DNA from: Acinetobacter baumannii
GTDB taxonomy: Bacteria > Pseudomonadota > Gammaproteobacteria > Pseudomonadales > Moraxellaceae
Length of the DNA: 64,000 bases
Reading direction: 5' to 3'
Assembly: GCF_009759685.1 (NCBI RefSeq)
Contig: NZ_CP046654.1
Location: forward strand, 1,674,001 to 1,738,000
A program made the translations under genes and the position numbers. Positions within the stretch are counted from its first letter, which is position 1, and every line of letters starts with the position of its first letter. The notes under the pieces are model-generated. The model made no database searches. It was not told the origin of the DNA and was given only the letters and a program-made list of their open reading frames with translations. Of this stretch, positions 26,651 to 35,581 are shown in pieces.

Positions 26651-27652
26651 ATGAATCAATTGGAGTTGAAAAAAGTCATCCGTCCAGTGATTTTGGTTGT
26701 CGCATTAATGATTGCTGTCTATACCATTGTGCATTTATGGAACTACTATAATGCAGCGCCGTGGACACGTGATGGTCGAGTTCGTGGTGACGTTATTCAG
26801 GTCTCTTCAGATGTAGCAGGACTTGTAACGGAAGTATTGGTTCAAGATAACCAGACTGTAAAAAAAGGTCAGGTGCTTTTTAAAATTGATGTCTCTCGCC
26901 GAGCTTTAGATGTAGAGCAAGCAAAATCTGATTTGGCAAAAGCAAAAGCGGCCTATGCTCAAGCACAAGCAGGTCTAGCCCAAGCTAAAGCAAACTTGAT
27001 TAAGTCGAGTACTAACATTAAGTTAGCCGAGAAAAACGCAAACCGTTATTCAAACTTAATGGATGGTGCGATTTCTAAGCAGGAACAAGATCAGGTCTTT
27101 GCAACTCGCGATCAATCACACGCGGAACATGAGCAACTCCAAGCTGCTATTCAACAAGCTGAAGCGACTATTAAACAGCAACAGGCACTGGTTGAAGCAG
27201 CAACAAGTAATTTACATTTAGCAGAACTCAATATGCACCGTGCGGCTGTTGTTGCACCGGCAGATGGAACATTATCTAACTTTGATTTGCGTCCGGGTAA
27301 TTATGTTCAAGTTGGACAAGCGGTTGCAGCATTGCTAGATCGTAAGCAGCTTTATGTTGTGGGATATTTTGAAGAAACAAAATTAGACCGTATTCATATT
27401 GGCGATGAAGCAACTGTGCAATTAATGGGTGATAGACAGAAAATTAAAGGCCATGTGCAGGGTATTGCATCGGGTATTGAAGACCGTGAGCGTTCAAGTA
27501 GTTCGAAACTGCTTGCAAATGTAAACCCGACATTTAGCTGGGTTCGTTTAGCGCAGCGTGTACCTGTAAAAATTGTATTAGACGAAGCACCAAAAAATGA
27601 GTTGGCTTTTGTGTCTGGCCGTACTGCTACAGTACATATTATTGAAAAATAA
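26651..27652 (+). CDS. HlyD-family periplasmic adaptor (AaeA-like membrane fusion protein)
   Basis: About 333 residues. One N-terminal membrane anchor (residues about 12-30), then APWTRDGRVRGDVIQVSSDVAGLV, the biotinyl-lipoyl-like half, a long alpha-hairpin rich in Ala/Gln (about 85-185), the second lipoyl half (VVAPADGTLSNF) and a beta-barrel domain. It links the FUSC permease to an outer-membrane channel, which is not encoded here. ATG 26651 follows AGGTGAG; GTG at 26642 lies within that site. Ends in a terminator shared with ruvX. Confidence 0.9.
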   Translation: MNQLELKKVIRPVILVVALMIAVYTIVHLWNYYNAAPWTRDGRVRGDVIQVSSDVAGLVTEVLVQDNQTVKKGQVLFKIDVSRRALDVEQAKSDLAKAKAAYAQAQAGLAQAKANLIKSSTNIKLAEKNANRYSNLMDGAISKQEQDQVFATRDQSHAEHEQLQAAIQQAEATIKQQQALVEAATSNLHLAELNMHRAAVVAPADGTLSNFDLRPGNYVQVGQAVAALLDRKQLYVVGYFEETKLDRIHIGDEATVQLMGDRQKIKGHVQGIASGIEDRERSSSSKLLANVNPTFSWVRLAQRVPVKIVLDEAPKNELAFVSGRTATVHIIEK

Positions 27653-27676
27653 AAAGTTTAAATTTTTAAACTCAAT

Positions 27677-27710
27677 AAAAAAGCATGTTTGAAACATGCT
27701 TTTTTATTTT
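27677..27710. terminator. bidirectional terminator between the efflux operon and ruvX
   Basis: AAGCATG (27681-27687) pairs with CATGCTT (27695-27701) across TTTGAAA, with A-run and T-run on either side, so it works for both convergent units. Confidence 0.85.
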
Positions 27711-28149
27711 ATGGCGTTAAACCAACAGGATTGCGATACCAGCTCTGAATTAGCAAAGCCGCGGCAAAACTATCGGCTGATAACTTCTTGGCACGACCTT
27801 GTTCTTGATAAAAACCAAGTTCTTCTCTTGCCTCACGAGTGGTGAGCCGTTCATCGACCATCCACGTTTCAATATTGGTTTGATGGCGTAGGCGACGTGC
27901 AAACTTACGTGCCCGTGTTGAAAGTTCTGACTCGCTATCATCCATATTCAATGGAAGACCAACAATAAATAAATCAGGCTGCCACTCTTTCACAATTTTT
28001 AAAAGTTGGTCCCAGTTGGGAATACCATCTTTCATCACAAAAAGTGGTAATGGGTTAGCACTTTCAATTGCAGACTGACCAATCGCCATTCCCATCTTTT
28101 GAGTGCCAAAGTCAAAAGCCATAATTGATTTTGATTGCGTTGCGGTCAT
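27709..28149 (-). CDS. ruvX: RuvX/YqgF-type RNase H-fold nuclease (putative Holliday junction resolvase / 16S rRNA processing)
   Basis: A 146-residue protein with an RNase H fold: the first strand AFDFGTQKMGMAIG holds the catalytic Asp, VGLPLNMDDSES the second acidic region, and DERLTTREA the third. In E. coli YqgF is essential and takes part in 16S rRNA 5' processing; resolvase activity is shown for some homologues. Its start overlaps the stop of algH by one base (TAATG), the conserved algH-yqgF pairing. Confidence 0.93.
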   Translation of the reverse strand: MTATQSKSIMAFDFGTQKMGMAIGQSAIESANPLPLFVMKDGIPNWDQLLKIVKEWQPDLFIVGLPLNMDDSESELSTRARKFARRLRHQTNIETWMVDERLTTREAREELGFYQEQGRAKKLSADSFAAALLIQSWYRNPVGLTP

Positions 28150-28703
28150 TAGGCGTGCCCGATTTCAGAAGCCAGCCATGTACGATCTACACCAATTTTT
28201 TTATAGGCTGCATCCCAACGATCATCGTACGGCAAGTTAAAAATCAGATCCATGTCGGCATCACAGATAAGCCAGTCACCACGAGCGATTTCATCTTCTA
28301 GCTGGTTTTTACCCCAACTCGCATAACCAAGGGCGATTTGGTAGCGACCAACACCTTCGTTATGCGCAATCGCATCGAGAATATCTTTACTGGTAGTAAT
28401 ACAGACATTCTCACCCACAGCAATAGAAGAGTGCCATGTTGGTTGGCCTGTATGAAGAACAAAGCCCGCCTCAGGGCGTAAAGGACCACCTTGTAAAACC
28501 TCATGCGGATTTACATTGTCTGCATCAATGTCTAAATCATTGAGTAGCTCTTTAATTTGAATACCAGCAGGGCGATTGATAATAATACCTTGGGCACCTT
28601 CTTCGTCATGACGGGCAAGATAAATTACTGTATTTGCAAAAAAGTCATCTGCCATTTCTGGCGGGGCAATCAGACAACGGTGAGTCATATATTGTTTGGT
28701 CAC
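28149..28703 (-). CDS. algH: YqgE/AlgH family protein
   Basis: 184 residues from the GTG at 28703. The family core is visible as [38 protein letters not shown] and [14 protein letters not shown]. AlgH was named for an effect on alginate in Pseudomonas; the molecular role is unsettled. The ATG at 28688 ([10 protein letters not shown]) has AGGTGA upstream and is an equally good start. Coupled to ruvX. Confidence 0.9.
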   Translation of the reverse strand: MTKQYMTHRCLIAPPEMADDFFANTVIYLARHDEEGAQGIIINRPAGIQIKELLNDLDIDADNVNPHEVLQGGPLRPEAGFVLHTGQPTWHSSIAVGENVCITTSKDILDAIAHNEGVGRYQIALGYASWGKNQLEDEIARGDWLICDADMDLIFNLPYDDRWDAAYKKIGVDRTWLASEIGHA

Positions 28704-28735
28704 CTAAGCGGTTCTCCCTCAAAAAATGTCGCTAT

Positions 28736-28755
28736 AGGGTCTCTCGACCCTTTTT
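28736..28755 (+). terminator. terminator-like hairpin with T-run on the plus strand
   Basis: AGGGTC (28736-28741), loop TCTC, GACCCT (28746-28751), then TTTTT. Both flanking genes are on the minus strand; read that way T follows only after nine other bases. It may still end recN transcripts or a plus-strand antisense RNA. Confidence 0.55.
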
Positions 28756-28829
28756 ATCTATATAGGTTCTTTTTATCAACATACAAGAGTTAATCGGATT
28801 TCGCCAATCTTTTTCTCTCATTTTCTTTA

Positions 28830-30497
28830 TTAAGTTGAAGAAGCCTGAAATTTAAGTTGACGTAATTGTTTAGCATGCTGCAAGGTTGTTTCATTAATTT
28901 CAACACCTCCTGACATGCGTGCTAGCTCGGAAATAATTTGATTTTCATCAAGTTGTACAATAGTACTACTTGCCGGATCAGTTTGTTGTTTTTTGACTAA
29001 CAAATGTTGATCGGATTGTGCAGCCACCTGTGCTTGGTGGGTAATACATAGAAGTTGGACATGCTGAGCCAAGTCGGCCAATAAACGTCCAACCACTTCA
29101 GCTGTACCACCACTAATTCCGACATCAATCTCGTCAAATACCAAAACTTCTGCTTCGGTCTTTTCAGCATTCATGACTTGCATAACGAGTGCAATACGAG
29201 AAAGCTCACCACCAGATGCTACACGTGCCAATGGTTGAGGAGGTATGCCTTTATTGGCAGTAAATAAAAGTTGAATAAAACTTAAACCTTCTGCATTTGG
29301 TTGTTCTAATGGTTCAAACTTAAACTCAAAATGTGCCTCAGGCAGCGCTAAAGGTTTAACCTGTTCAGTTAATTGTTTTGCAAGTGGGGCAGCAGCTTCA
29401 CGACGAATATTGTCTAAATACTGGGCTTTTTCTAAAAATTCTTGATGTGACTTTTCTACTTGTTCAGCCCGAGTTTCAGGGTCTTCTAACTGATGTAATT
29501 GCTCAAGCTCACTTTGCCAAGTTTCGTACTCTTCTTTCAGCGTCTCTGGCTGAGTACGGTATTTACGAGCAAGTCGATGGAAAACCTCTAGCTTGGAGTT
29601 CAGTTCTTCCATCCGTTCAGGATCGAAACTCTGACGGTCAATAAATTGACGTAAATTTGATGTGGCATCATCAATTTCACTTTGCGCATTTAATAACGAA
29701 TTATAAATTTCGGAAAGCTGCTCACTACGCCCCGCATGAGACTCTAGACGGCGAATGATCGACGACATTTCTTGAGTAATGTTTTGTTCAGCTTCATCAA
29801 GTGCATTTAGACTATAGCTACAGTCTTGCATGATATGTTCATGATGACTAAGGCGATCGAACTCTTGCTCGATTTCTTTGTAATCGGTTTGAATGACTTC
29901 CTCAAGCTCTTCAATTTGTAACTCTAAGGTCGCAATACGTTGTAGACGGGTCGCTTGAGCGTCGAGCGCAGCCTGATGCTGGCGGATATTACGCTGCCAT
30001 GTACTATATGCTTCACGAACATCATTTGCTTCGGCGTAAAAATTACTATAACGGTCTAGCCAATGCTTTGGATAAGGCGGTTCAAGTAGTTGTTGTTGGC
30101 TGTGCTGGCTATACAACTGAACCAATAAGCGGCCTAATTCTTTAAGCTCAGAGAGACTACTTGGGCGGCCATTTACCCATGCTTTGCTACGGCCAGTTGC
30201 GAAAATAACCCGACGTAAATGAATTTCCCCTGAATCATCATCTAGTTCATGTTCTTTTAACCATTTTGCTTCAGGGCTATTGTCCTGATAAGTAAAAACT
30301 GCGGTTACATCCGCTTTGTCCGAACCATAGCGGACATAATTTGTATCTGTACGTTCCCCTAAGCAGGCAGATAGTGCATCCAGTAATAATGATTTTCCTG
30401 CACCTGTCTCACCTGTTAGAACATTAAATCCTTGTTCTATATCAATAGCTAAATGATCAGCTAATGCAAAATTAATTAAAGTTAAATGTGTGAGCAT
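28830..30497 (-). CDS. recN: DNA repair protein RecN
   Basis: SMC-like ATPase for double-strand-break repair. Walker A GETGAGKS lies near residue 30; two long coiled-coil arms fill about 150-350; the signature RVASGGELSRIALV and Walker B VLVFDEIDVGISGG are near 420-460. I take ATG 30497 (MLTHLTLINFAL), the usual RecN N-terminus, preceded by GGATG; an in-frame ATG at 30509 adds four residues. Total 555 residues, normal for RecN. Upstream neighbour at 30612 is divergent. Confidence 0.95.
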   Translation of the reverse strand: MLTHLTLINFALADHLAIDIEQGFNVLTGETGAGKSLLLDALSACLGERTDTNYVRYGSDKADVTAVFTYQDNSPEAKWLKEHELDDDSGEIHLRRVIFATGRSKAWVNGRPSSLSELKELGRLLVQLYSQHSQQQLLEPPYPKHWLDRYSNFYAEANDVREAYSTWQRNIRQHQAALDAQATRLQRIATLELQIEELEEVIQTDYKEIEQEFDRLSHHEHIMQDCSYSLNALDEAEQNITQEMSSIIRRLESHAGRSEQLSEIYNSLLNAQSEIDDATSNLRQFIDRQSFDPERMEELNSKLEVFHRLARKYRTQPETLKEEYETWQSELEQLHQLEDPETRAEQVEKSHQEFLEKAQYLDNIRREAAAPLAKQLTEQVKPLALPEAHFEFKFEPLEQPNAEGLSFIQLLFTANKGIPPQPLARVASGGELSRIALVMQVMNAEKTEAEVLVFDEIDVGISGGTAEVVGRLLADLAQHVQLLCITHQAQVAAQSDQHLLVKKQQTDPASSTIVQLDENQIISELARMSGGVEINETTLQHAKQLRQLKFQASST

Positions 30498-30611
30498 AAA
30501 CGCATCCAACGCGCCAAATTATGGGTTAAAGATAGAGAAGTTTTGAATTTGCTACAAGTGATCTATTATTCTAACTGAAATTATAGAACAGCAAGATTGC
30601 GGATCTTTACA

Positions 30612-31922
30612 ATGAAAAAAACATTAAGCTTACCGAAAGCACCAATAGGGATGATCAACCGCCATAAAAAAATTAATCCTGCTGAAATGAATAAAATTTT
30701 AAATCAGCATTTTAATGCATTTAAACAGGCTGCTGCACAAGGTGATTACGTCAAAGCATATCAACATGTAAAAAAAGCAGTAAGTCTGGTTCCCGGGCAT
30801 CCCGGAGCATTGTCTGATTTAGCTTATACTGAGCTACGGTTACGCCGTTATGACGATGCATATCAACATTATATGCAAGCCATTAAAGCAAGTGGTTCTA
30901 ACGTTAATACAAATTTATACGATGGATTGACCGAAGTTTGTCATCATTTAAATAAAAAAGAAGAGAAGATTAAATTTGGGCGTTTAGCCATTTCAACCAA
31001 AAAAGAACTTACAAAGAATGAGCCTACTTTAAATATACCCACTCATAAACCCGTGCCCTTTAGCCCAAATCCACAAGAAAATATTATTGCTTTTTCTCTA
31101 TTTGGAGCAAATCCGCGGTACTGTGAAACTTCCATTTTAAATACTAAGTTAGCTCAAGAAATCTATCCTGAATGGACGTGTCGATTCTATGTGGATGAGA
31201 GCGTTCCCGAACTTGTACAACAGCGGTTACAAGCAAATGGTGCACAAGTCGTACATGTCAGCCCCACTCAAAAACAGTTATCAGGTTTATTTTGGCGCTT
31301 TTTAGTTATGGATGATCCGGTGGTTAAACGGTTTTTAGTACGTGATGCCGACTCTATCGTGTCTTATCGTGAAAAAGCCGCTGTTGATGCTTGGCTTAAG
31401 AGTGATCAATGGTTCCATTTAATGAGAGATAGCTATTCTCATACTGAATTAATTTTGGCGGGTATGTGGGGCGGTTGTACAGGTATTTTTCATAATATTG
31501 AAGCACATATCAGGGATTATGTTGCCACTGGAAGGTATCCGGACAATCGAGTCATAGATCAACATTACCTGCGTTATTGTATTTGGCCGACTTTAAAACA
31601 AAGTGTGCTTGTACATGATAGCCAGCAATTTGATGAAAATAGTGCCGATTTTCCGGTTTATGATCTAACTTCAATGCAAAATGACCAAGACAATTTTCAT
31701 GTAGGGATGGATAATGGTTCACCAGTCGTTACAACTGCGGTTAATCATCCAACGGCAGAAAAAGTTTACTGGATTTTATTCGATGAAAATCACGATGAAG
31801 TTTGCAGATATGATGCAATTGTGTCGAAGAGTCGAAATATTGAAGTGAATTTACCCCACGCTTTTGCTAAAAAAATTCAGTTACAGCAGTGGAAATTACA
31901 AGTCTATCCGTATGAAAACTGA
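30612..31922 (+). CDS. TPR-containing protein with glycosyltransferase-like domain
   Basis: 436 residues. About 20-125 is a short helical TPR-like region (AAAQGDYVKAYQHVKKAVSLVPGHPGALSDLAYTEL). From about 150 a GT-A-like nucleotide-sugar domain is visible: NIIAFSLFGANPRYCE, EWTCRFYVDESVP, then FLVRDADSIVS with a DxD-type metal/sugar-nucleotide site and GMWGGCTGIF. The last about 80 residues form a beta-rich tail. Cytosolic by lack of signal or membrane segment. The acceptor is unknown; proteins of this build occur in surface polysaccharide and glycoprotein assembly. ATG 30612 is chosen over TTG 30597. Stand-alone gene. Confidence 0.7.
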   Translation: MKKTLSLPKAPIGMINRHKKINPAEMNKILNQHFNAFKQAAAQGDYVKAYQHVKKAVSLVPGHPGALSDLAYTELRLRRYDDAYQHYMQAIKASGSNVNTNLYDGLTEVCHHLNKKEEKIKFGRLAISTKKELTKNEPTLNIPTHKPVPFSPNPQENIIAFSLFGANPRYCETSILNTKLAQEIYPEWTCRFYVDESVPELVQQRLQANGAQVVHVSPTQKQLSGLFWRFLVMDDPVVKRFLVRDADSIVSYREKAAVDAWLKSDQWFHLMRDSYSHTELILAGMWGGCTGIFHNIEAHIRDYVATGRYPDNRVIDQHYLRYCIWPTLKQSVLVHDSQQFDENSADFPVYDLTSMQNDQDNFHVGMDNGSPVVTTAVNHPTAEKVYWILFDENHDEVCRYDAIVSKSRNIEVNLPHAFAKKIQLQQWKLQVYPYEN

Positions 31923-31998
31923 TTGATTAGTTATTTAGGCACAATTAAACTACATTCATCATAATTTATATAAATGCGGCATTATCTGGAGAGTGTGC

Positions 31999-32325
31999 AT
32001 GAGTTCAACCCAATTTGATCATGTAACGGTCATCAAAAAATCAAATGTTTATTTTGGTGGAGCATGTATCAGCCATACCGTGCAATTTGAAGATGGAACG
32101 AAAAAAACATTAGGTGTTATTTTGCCGACTGAACAGCCTTTAACATTTGAAACCCATGTTCCTGAGCGTATGGAAATTATTTCAGGTGAATGTCGCGTTA
32201 AAATTGCAGACAGCAATGAAAGTGAATTGTTCCGCGCTGGGCAATCTTTTTATGTACCAGGCAATAGTGTTTTCAAAATCGAGACTGATGAAGTGCTTGA
32301 TTATGTTTGCCACTTAGAAGGCTAA
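31999..32325 (+). CDS. ppnP: pyrimidine/purine nucleoside phosphorylase PpnP (DUF1255)
   Basis: A 108-residue single-domain cupin, close in length to E. coli PpnP (94). The family core is [27 protein letters not shown], then GECRVKI and [15 protein letters not shown]. The enzyme phosphorolyses several nucleosides. ATG 31999 follows GGAGAG; GTG 31993 lies inside that site. Followed by its own terminator. Confidence 0.9.
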   Translation: MSSTQFDHVTVIKKSNVYFGGACISHTVQFEDGTKKTLGVILPTEQPLTFETHVPERMEIISGECRVKIADSNESELFRAGQSFYVPGNSVFKIETDEVLDYVCHLEG

Positions 32326-32362
32326 GAAATTACTGTTTAAATCGGGTACACTATGCCCAAAG

Positions 32363-32400
32363 AAATCCTGTGAAGTTGGCTTTACAGGATTTTTATTTTT
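32363..32400 (+). terminator. Rho-independent terminator of ppnP
   Basis: AAATCCTGT (32363-32371) pairs with ACAGGATTT (32384-32392), then TTATTTTT. Confidence 0.85.
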
Positions 32401-32426
32401 TGCTCAAACGTTGTTAGAGGTCATGC

Positions 32427-33176
32427 ATGGCAAAACCGGAATATTATTATGGCGTTCACTCAGTGGAGTCATTGTTAGAACTTGAGCCGGAGCGCGTGCT
32501 GACCCTGTTTACATTGAAAGGGCGCGACGATCAGCGTTTGCAGAAGATTCTGCAATTGGCCGAGCCTTTTGGGATTAGTGTACAAAAAGCAAGCCGTGAT
32601 AGCCTCGAAAAGCTTGCGGGTTTGCCATTTCACCAAGGCGTAGTTGCAGCAGTACGTCCGCACCCGACTTTAAATGAAAAAGATCTAGACCAGCTCTTGG
32701 CTGAAACTCCAGATGCCTTATTGCTGGCATTAGATCAGGTGACAGATCCACATAACTTAGGGGCATGTATCCGTACTGCCGCTGCAATGGGTGTTCAGGC
32801 AGTGATTGTGCCTCGCGATCGCTCAGCAAGCTTAACTCCAACTGCTCGTAAAGTCGCAGCGGGTGGGGCCGAAAAAGTTAAATTTATTCAAGTGACTAAT
32901 TTGGCTCGTACTTTAGCGCATCTTAAAGAGACAACTCATGTCCGTGTGATCGGTACGATGCTTGATGAAAATGCATTACCTATTCAGAAGTGTGATTTCT
33001 CGGGTGCTGTTGTGATTGTAATGGGTGCAGAAGACACAGGTTTACGTCCAATTACTCAAGCACAGTGTGACCAAAAAGCCTATATTCCAATGTCAGGTAA
33101 CTTACAAAGTTTAAATGTAAGTGTGGCAACGGGTATGGCACTTTATGAAGCTTGTCGTCAGCGTTCTGAGGTATAA
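32427..33176 (+). CDS. rlmB: 23S rRNA 2'-O-methyltransferase RlmB
   Basis: SPOUT-class enzyme that methylates G2251 in the 23S peptidyl-transferase loop. 249 residues. The N-terminal substrate-binding part starts YYGVHSVESLLE; the SPOUT domain shows LALDQVTDPHNLGACIRTA, VIVMGAEDTGLRP and IPMSGNLQSLNVSVATGMALYE (knotted SAM site). ATG 32427 after AGAGG. The DMT gene follows after 35 bases and may be co-transcribed. Confidence 0.95.
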   Translation: MAKPEYYYGVHSVESLLELEPERVLTLFTLKGRDDQRLQKILQLAEPFGISVQKASRDSLEKLAGLPFHQGVVAAVRPHPTLNEKDLDQLLAETPDALLLALDQVTDPHNLGACIRTAAAMGVQAVIVPRDRSASLTPTARKVAAGGAEKVKFIQVTNLARTLAHLKETTHVRVIGTMLDENALPIQKCDFSGAVVIVMGAEDTGLRPITQAQCDQKAYIPMSGNLQSLNVSVATGMALYEACRQRSEV

Positions 33177-33211
33177 TTTAGCTGCCTTCCTAGTTTTTAT
33201 GCAGTCTTGAT

Positions 33212-34126
33212 ATGTCTCCCCGTACGCAAGGTTATTTTTTTGTATTGGTGACCATGTGTATTTGGGGCGGGTTTACGCTTTTTGCCCGCTTAAATGCACA
33301 ATGGCACATCAGTGCTTGGGATATTGCCGCACTACGCTTTGCTATAGCCTTCCTAATTTTGATGCCTATCTTAATTTATAAAAAAGATCTCGCTTTTTTA
33401 TGGAGTAAGCATGCGGTTATTTTGGCATTGATTGGTGGAGTCATTTACTGCCTTACGGTTTATACAGCTTTTCTTTATGCACCAGCTGCCCATGCTGCAA
33501 TATTTTTAAATGGCTGTATTCCTATCTGTACTGCTATAGCTGCTTATATTTTATTTAGACAGCCATTTGATAAACATACATGGGTGAGTCTGGCAATTAT
33601 GATTACTGCCTTGGCTCTCATGAGCGCATTGATGTTGAAAAGTAGTACCTCTGCTTTTGGAATTGGAGATTTACTTCTGTTTATCAGTGCGATTTGGTGG
33701 GGGATTTTTACTGTACTACTTAAACAGTGGAAGCTCTCTGCTTGGCATTCTATGGCAAGCGTCGCAATCTGGTCCGCAATTATTTATTTGCCGATTTATT
33801 TGTTGTTCTTACCTAAGCACTTTATGGATGTAGATCCTTTGCACTTAGCTGTACAAAGTATTTTCCATGGCGTGTTTGTCGTTATTATTGCGACATTAAC
33901 CTATGTTGCTGCTATTCAGCGTCTTGGCGCATTTAAAACGGGAAGTATTGTAACTTTGGCGCCGTTTATTGCTGCTATTTTAGCTGTACCTTTACTTGGT
34001 GAATCATTAAGCCCATCAATTGTAGTGGGCTTAGTAGGTATGGGAATAGGTGCTTTACAGCCTTGGCGTTGGTTTAGACAAGATAGCCTGACACAAAAGA
34101 TTAAGCAGCAAAATACACAAAATTAG
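33212..34126 (+). CDS. EamA/DMT-superfamily transporter
   Basis: 304 residues with about ten membrane helices in two EamA repeats (residues about 8-140 and 150-290). First helix VTMCIWGGFTLFARLNA and GALQPWRWF at the end fit the drug/metabolite exporter group. Substrate unknown. Its stop codon overlaps the stop of coaE on the other strand, so the two convergent genes share no terminator space. Confidence 0.88.
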   Translation: MSPRTQGYFFVLVTMCIWGGFTLFARLNAQWHISAWDIAALRFAIAFLILMPILIYKKDLAFLWSKHAVILALIGGVIYCLTVYTAFLYAPAAHAAIFLNGCIPICTAIAAYILFRQPFDKHTWVSLAIMITALALMSALMLKSSTSAFGIGDLLLFISAIWWGIFTVLLKQWKLSAWHSMASVAIWSAIIYLPIYLLFLPKHFMDVDPLHLAVQSIFHGVFVVIIATLTYVAAIQRLGAFKTGSIVTLAPFIAAILAVPLLGESLSPSIVVGLVGMGIGALQPWRWFRQDSLTQKIKQQNTQN

Positions 34127-34719
34127 TTTGCACGCTTCAAATAGCTTTGATGTAAAGGCTCTAATTGCTGATATAAATGTTCGAGTAATCCGTCGTTAAA
34201 CACGATGTCATTTGCAAGCTCACGTTTTCGTTCGCGTGGCATTTGTGCAGCAATAATTTTCTGGATTTGTTCTTGGTTTTGTCCATCGCGCTGGCTCGCA
34301 CGCTGAATTTGAGTTTGTTCACTCGCATCAATCAGTAGCGTGTGATTGACTAGTTCATGTTGATTTGTTTCAAACAATAATGGCGAAACTAAAATCACAT
34401 ACGGACTTTTAGGATTTTGTAGCTGTTGAATAATAGATTGACGGATTGCGGGATGGGTAATTTGCTCGAGTGTATGACGCGCTTGTGGATTTTGAAAAAT
34501 ATATTCACGTAAGGCACGGCGGTCCAAACTGCCATCGGGTTGAAGCACCCAATCTCCAAAGGTTTGTTGAATTTTTTGAAGGGCAGGTTGCCCTTTTTCA
34601 ACTACTTCGCGAGCAACAATATCGGCATCGACGACTTGGATTCCTTGGGATTCAAACCATTGTGTTGCAGCTGATTTACCACTGCCTATACCACCTGTGA
34701 TTCCCAGAATAAAAGCCAT
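34123..34719 (-). CDS. coaE: dephospho-CoA kinase
   Basis: Last enzyme of coenzyme A synthesis; phosphorylates the 3'-hydroxyl of dephospho-CoA. 198 residues with the P-loop GGIGSGKS near residue 8, DADIVAREVVEKG and the lid region QRASQRDGQ. Last gene of the pilB-pilC-pilD-coaE cluster, one base after pilD, the same order as in many gamma-proteobacteria. Confidence 0.96.
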   Translation of the reverse strand: MAFILGITGGIGSGKSAATQWFESQGIQVVDADIVAREVVEKGQPALQKIQQTFGDWVLQPDGSLDRRALREYIFQNPQARHTLEQITHPAIRQSIIQQLQNPKSPYVILVSPLLFETNQHELVNHTLLIDASEQTQIQRASQRDGQNQEQIQKIIAAQMPRERKRELANDIVFNDGLLEHLYQQLEPLHQSYLKRAN

Positions 34720-34720
34720 C

Positions 34721-35581
34721 TTAACCTCCCAAATAAATTTTCATAATCTGATCACCCCATAAAAAGGCAACCCAACCAGCAATGGCAATATATGGCCCAA
34801 AAGCAAAAGGCTGATTGTCATTTCTTAATTTTAATAAAATGATGCCAATGATTGCGCCAAGTAACGATGACAATAACACAATTAACGGCAGCATCAATGG
34901 CCCCATCCATGCACCTAATGCTGCAAGCAATTTAAAGTCGCCGTAGCCCATACCTTCTTTGCCAGTGATCACTTTAAATAAGTAATAGACAATCCAAAGA
35001 CATAGGAAACCAATGAGATAACCCCAAATGGCTGAGTTGGGTGAGGTATAAATATTAAAGGTATTAATACCTAAGCCGAGCGCAGCTAAAGGTAAGGTAA
35101 AGCGATCAGGCAATAATTGTGTATCGAAATCAATAAAAGTAAGGGCTATCAGTACCCATGTGAGGACGAGTCCAAAAAGCATTTGTATGGTTGGGCCAAA
35201 CATCATGACGACTACTAATGAACATAGCATGGTGAGTAGTTCGATGACTGGATAGCGAATACTGATTGGGTGCTGGCAATGACCACATTTTCCTCTTAAC
35301 ACAAGCCAGCTTATAACAGGAATATTTTGATACCAACGGATCGGTTGCTGACATGCAGGGCACGATGAAGCAGGCTTACTTAAAGTTAACTTCTCATGAT
35401 CAATAATCGGTTGCTCAGGATTGAGTAACATTTGGCATTCTTGCTGCCAATCTTGCTCCATCATTCTTGGCGTGCGGTAAATTACTACATTAAGAAAGCT
35501 ACCGATACATAGGCTCACGAGTGCAACAGCAATATAAAGTGCAGTTAAGTTTTGAATAAAATACGCAATGATGTCTTGCAT
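34721..35581 (-). CDS. pilD: type IV prepilin peptidase / N-methyltransferase PilD
   Basis: Inner-membrane aspartyl protease that cleaves and methylates type IV prepilins and type II pseudopilins. 286 residues, about eight membrane helices. The N-terminal cytosolic loop keeps the four-Cys motif (Cys74, Cys77, Cys99, Cys102), and the catalytic aspartates lie in FIDFDTQLLPD (Asp151) and GYGDFKLLAALGAW (Asp215). Starts on the last base of pilC. Confidence 0.96.
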   Translation of the reverse strand: MQDIIAYFIQNLTALYIAVALVSLCIGSFLNVVIYRTPRMMEQDWQQECQMLLNPEQPIIDHEKLTLSKPASSCPACQQPIRWYQNIPVISWLVLRGKCGHCQHPISIRYPVIELLTMLCSLVVVMMFGPTIQMLFGLVLTWVLIALTFIDFDTQLLPDRFTLPLAALGLGINTFNIYTSPNSAIWGYLIGFLCLWIVYYLFKVITGKEGMGYGDFKLLAALGAWMGPLMLPLIVLLSSLLGAIIGIILLKLRNDNQPFAFGPYIAIAGWVAFLWGDQIMKIYLGG

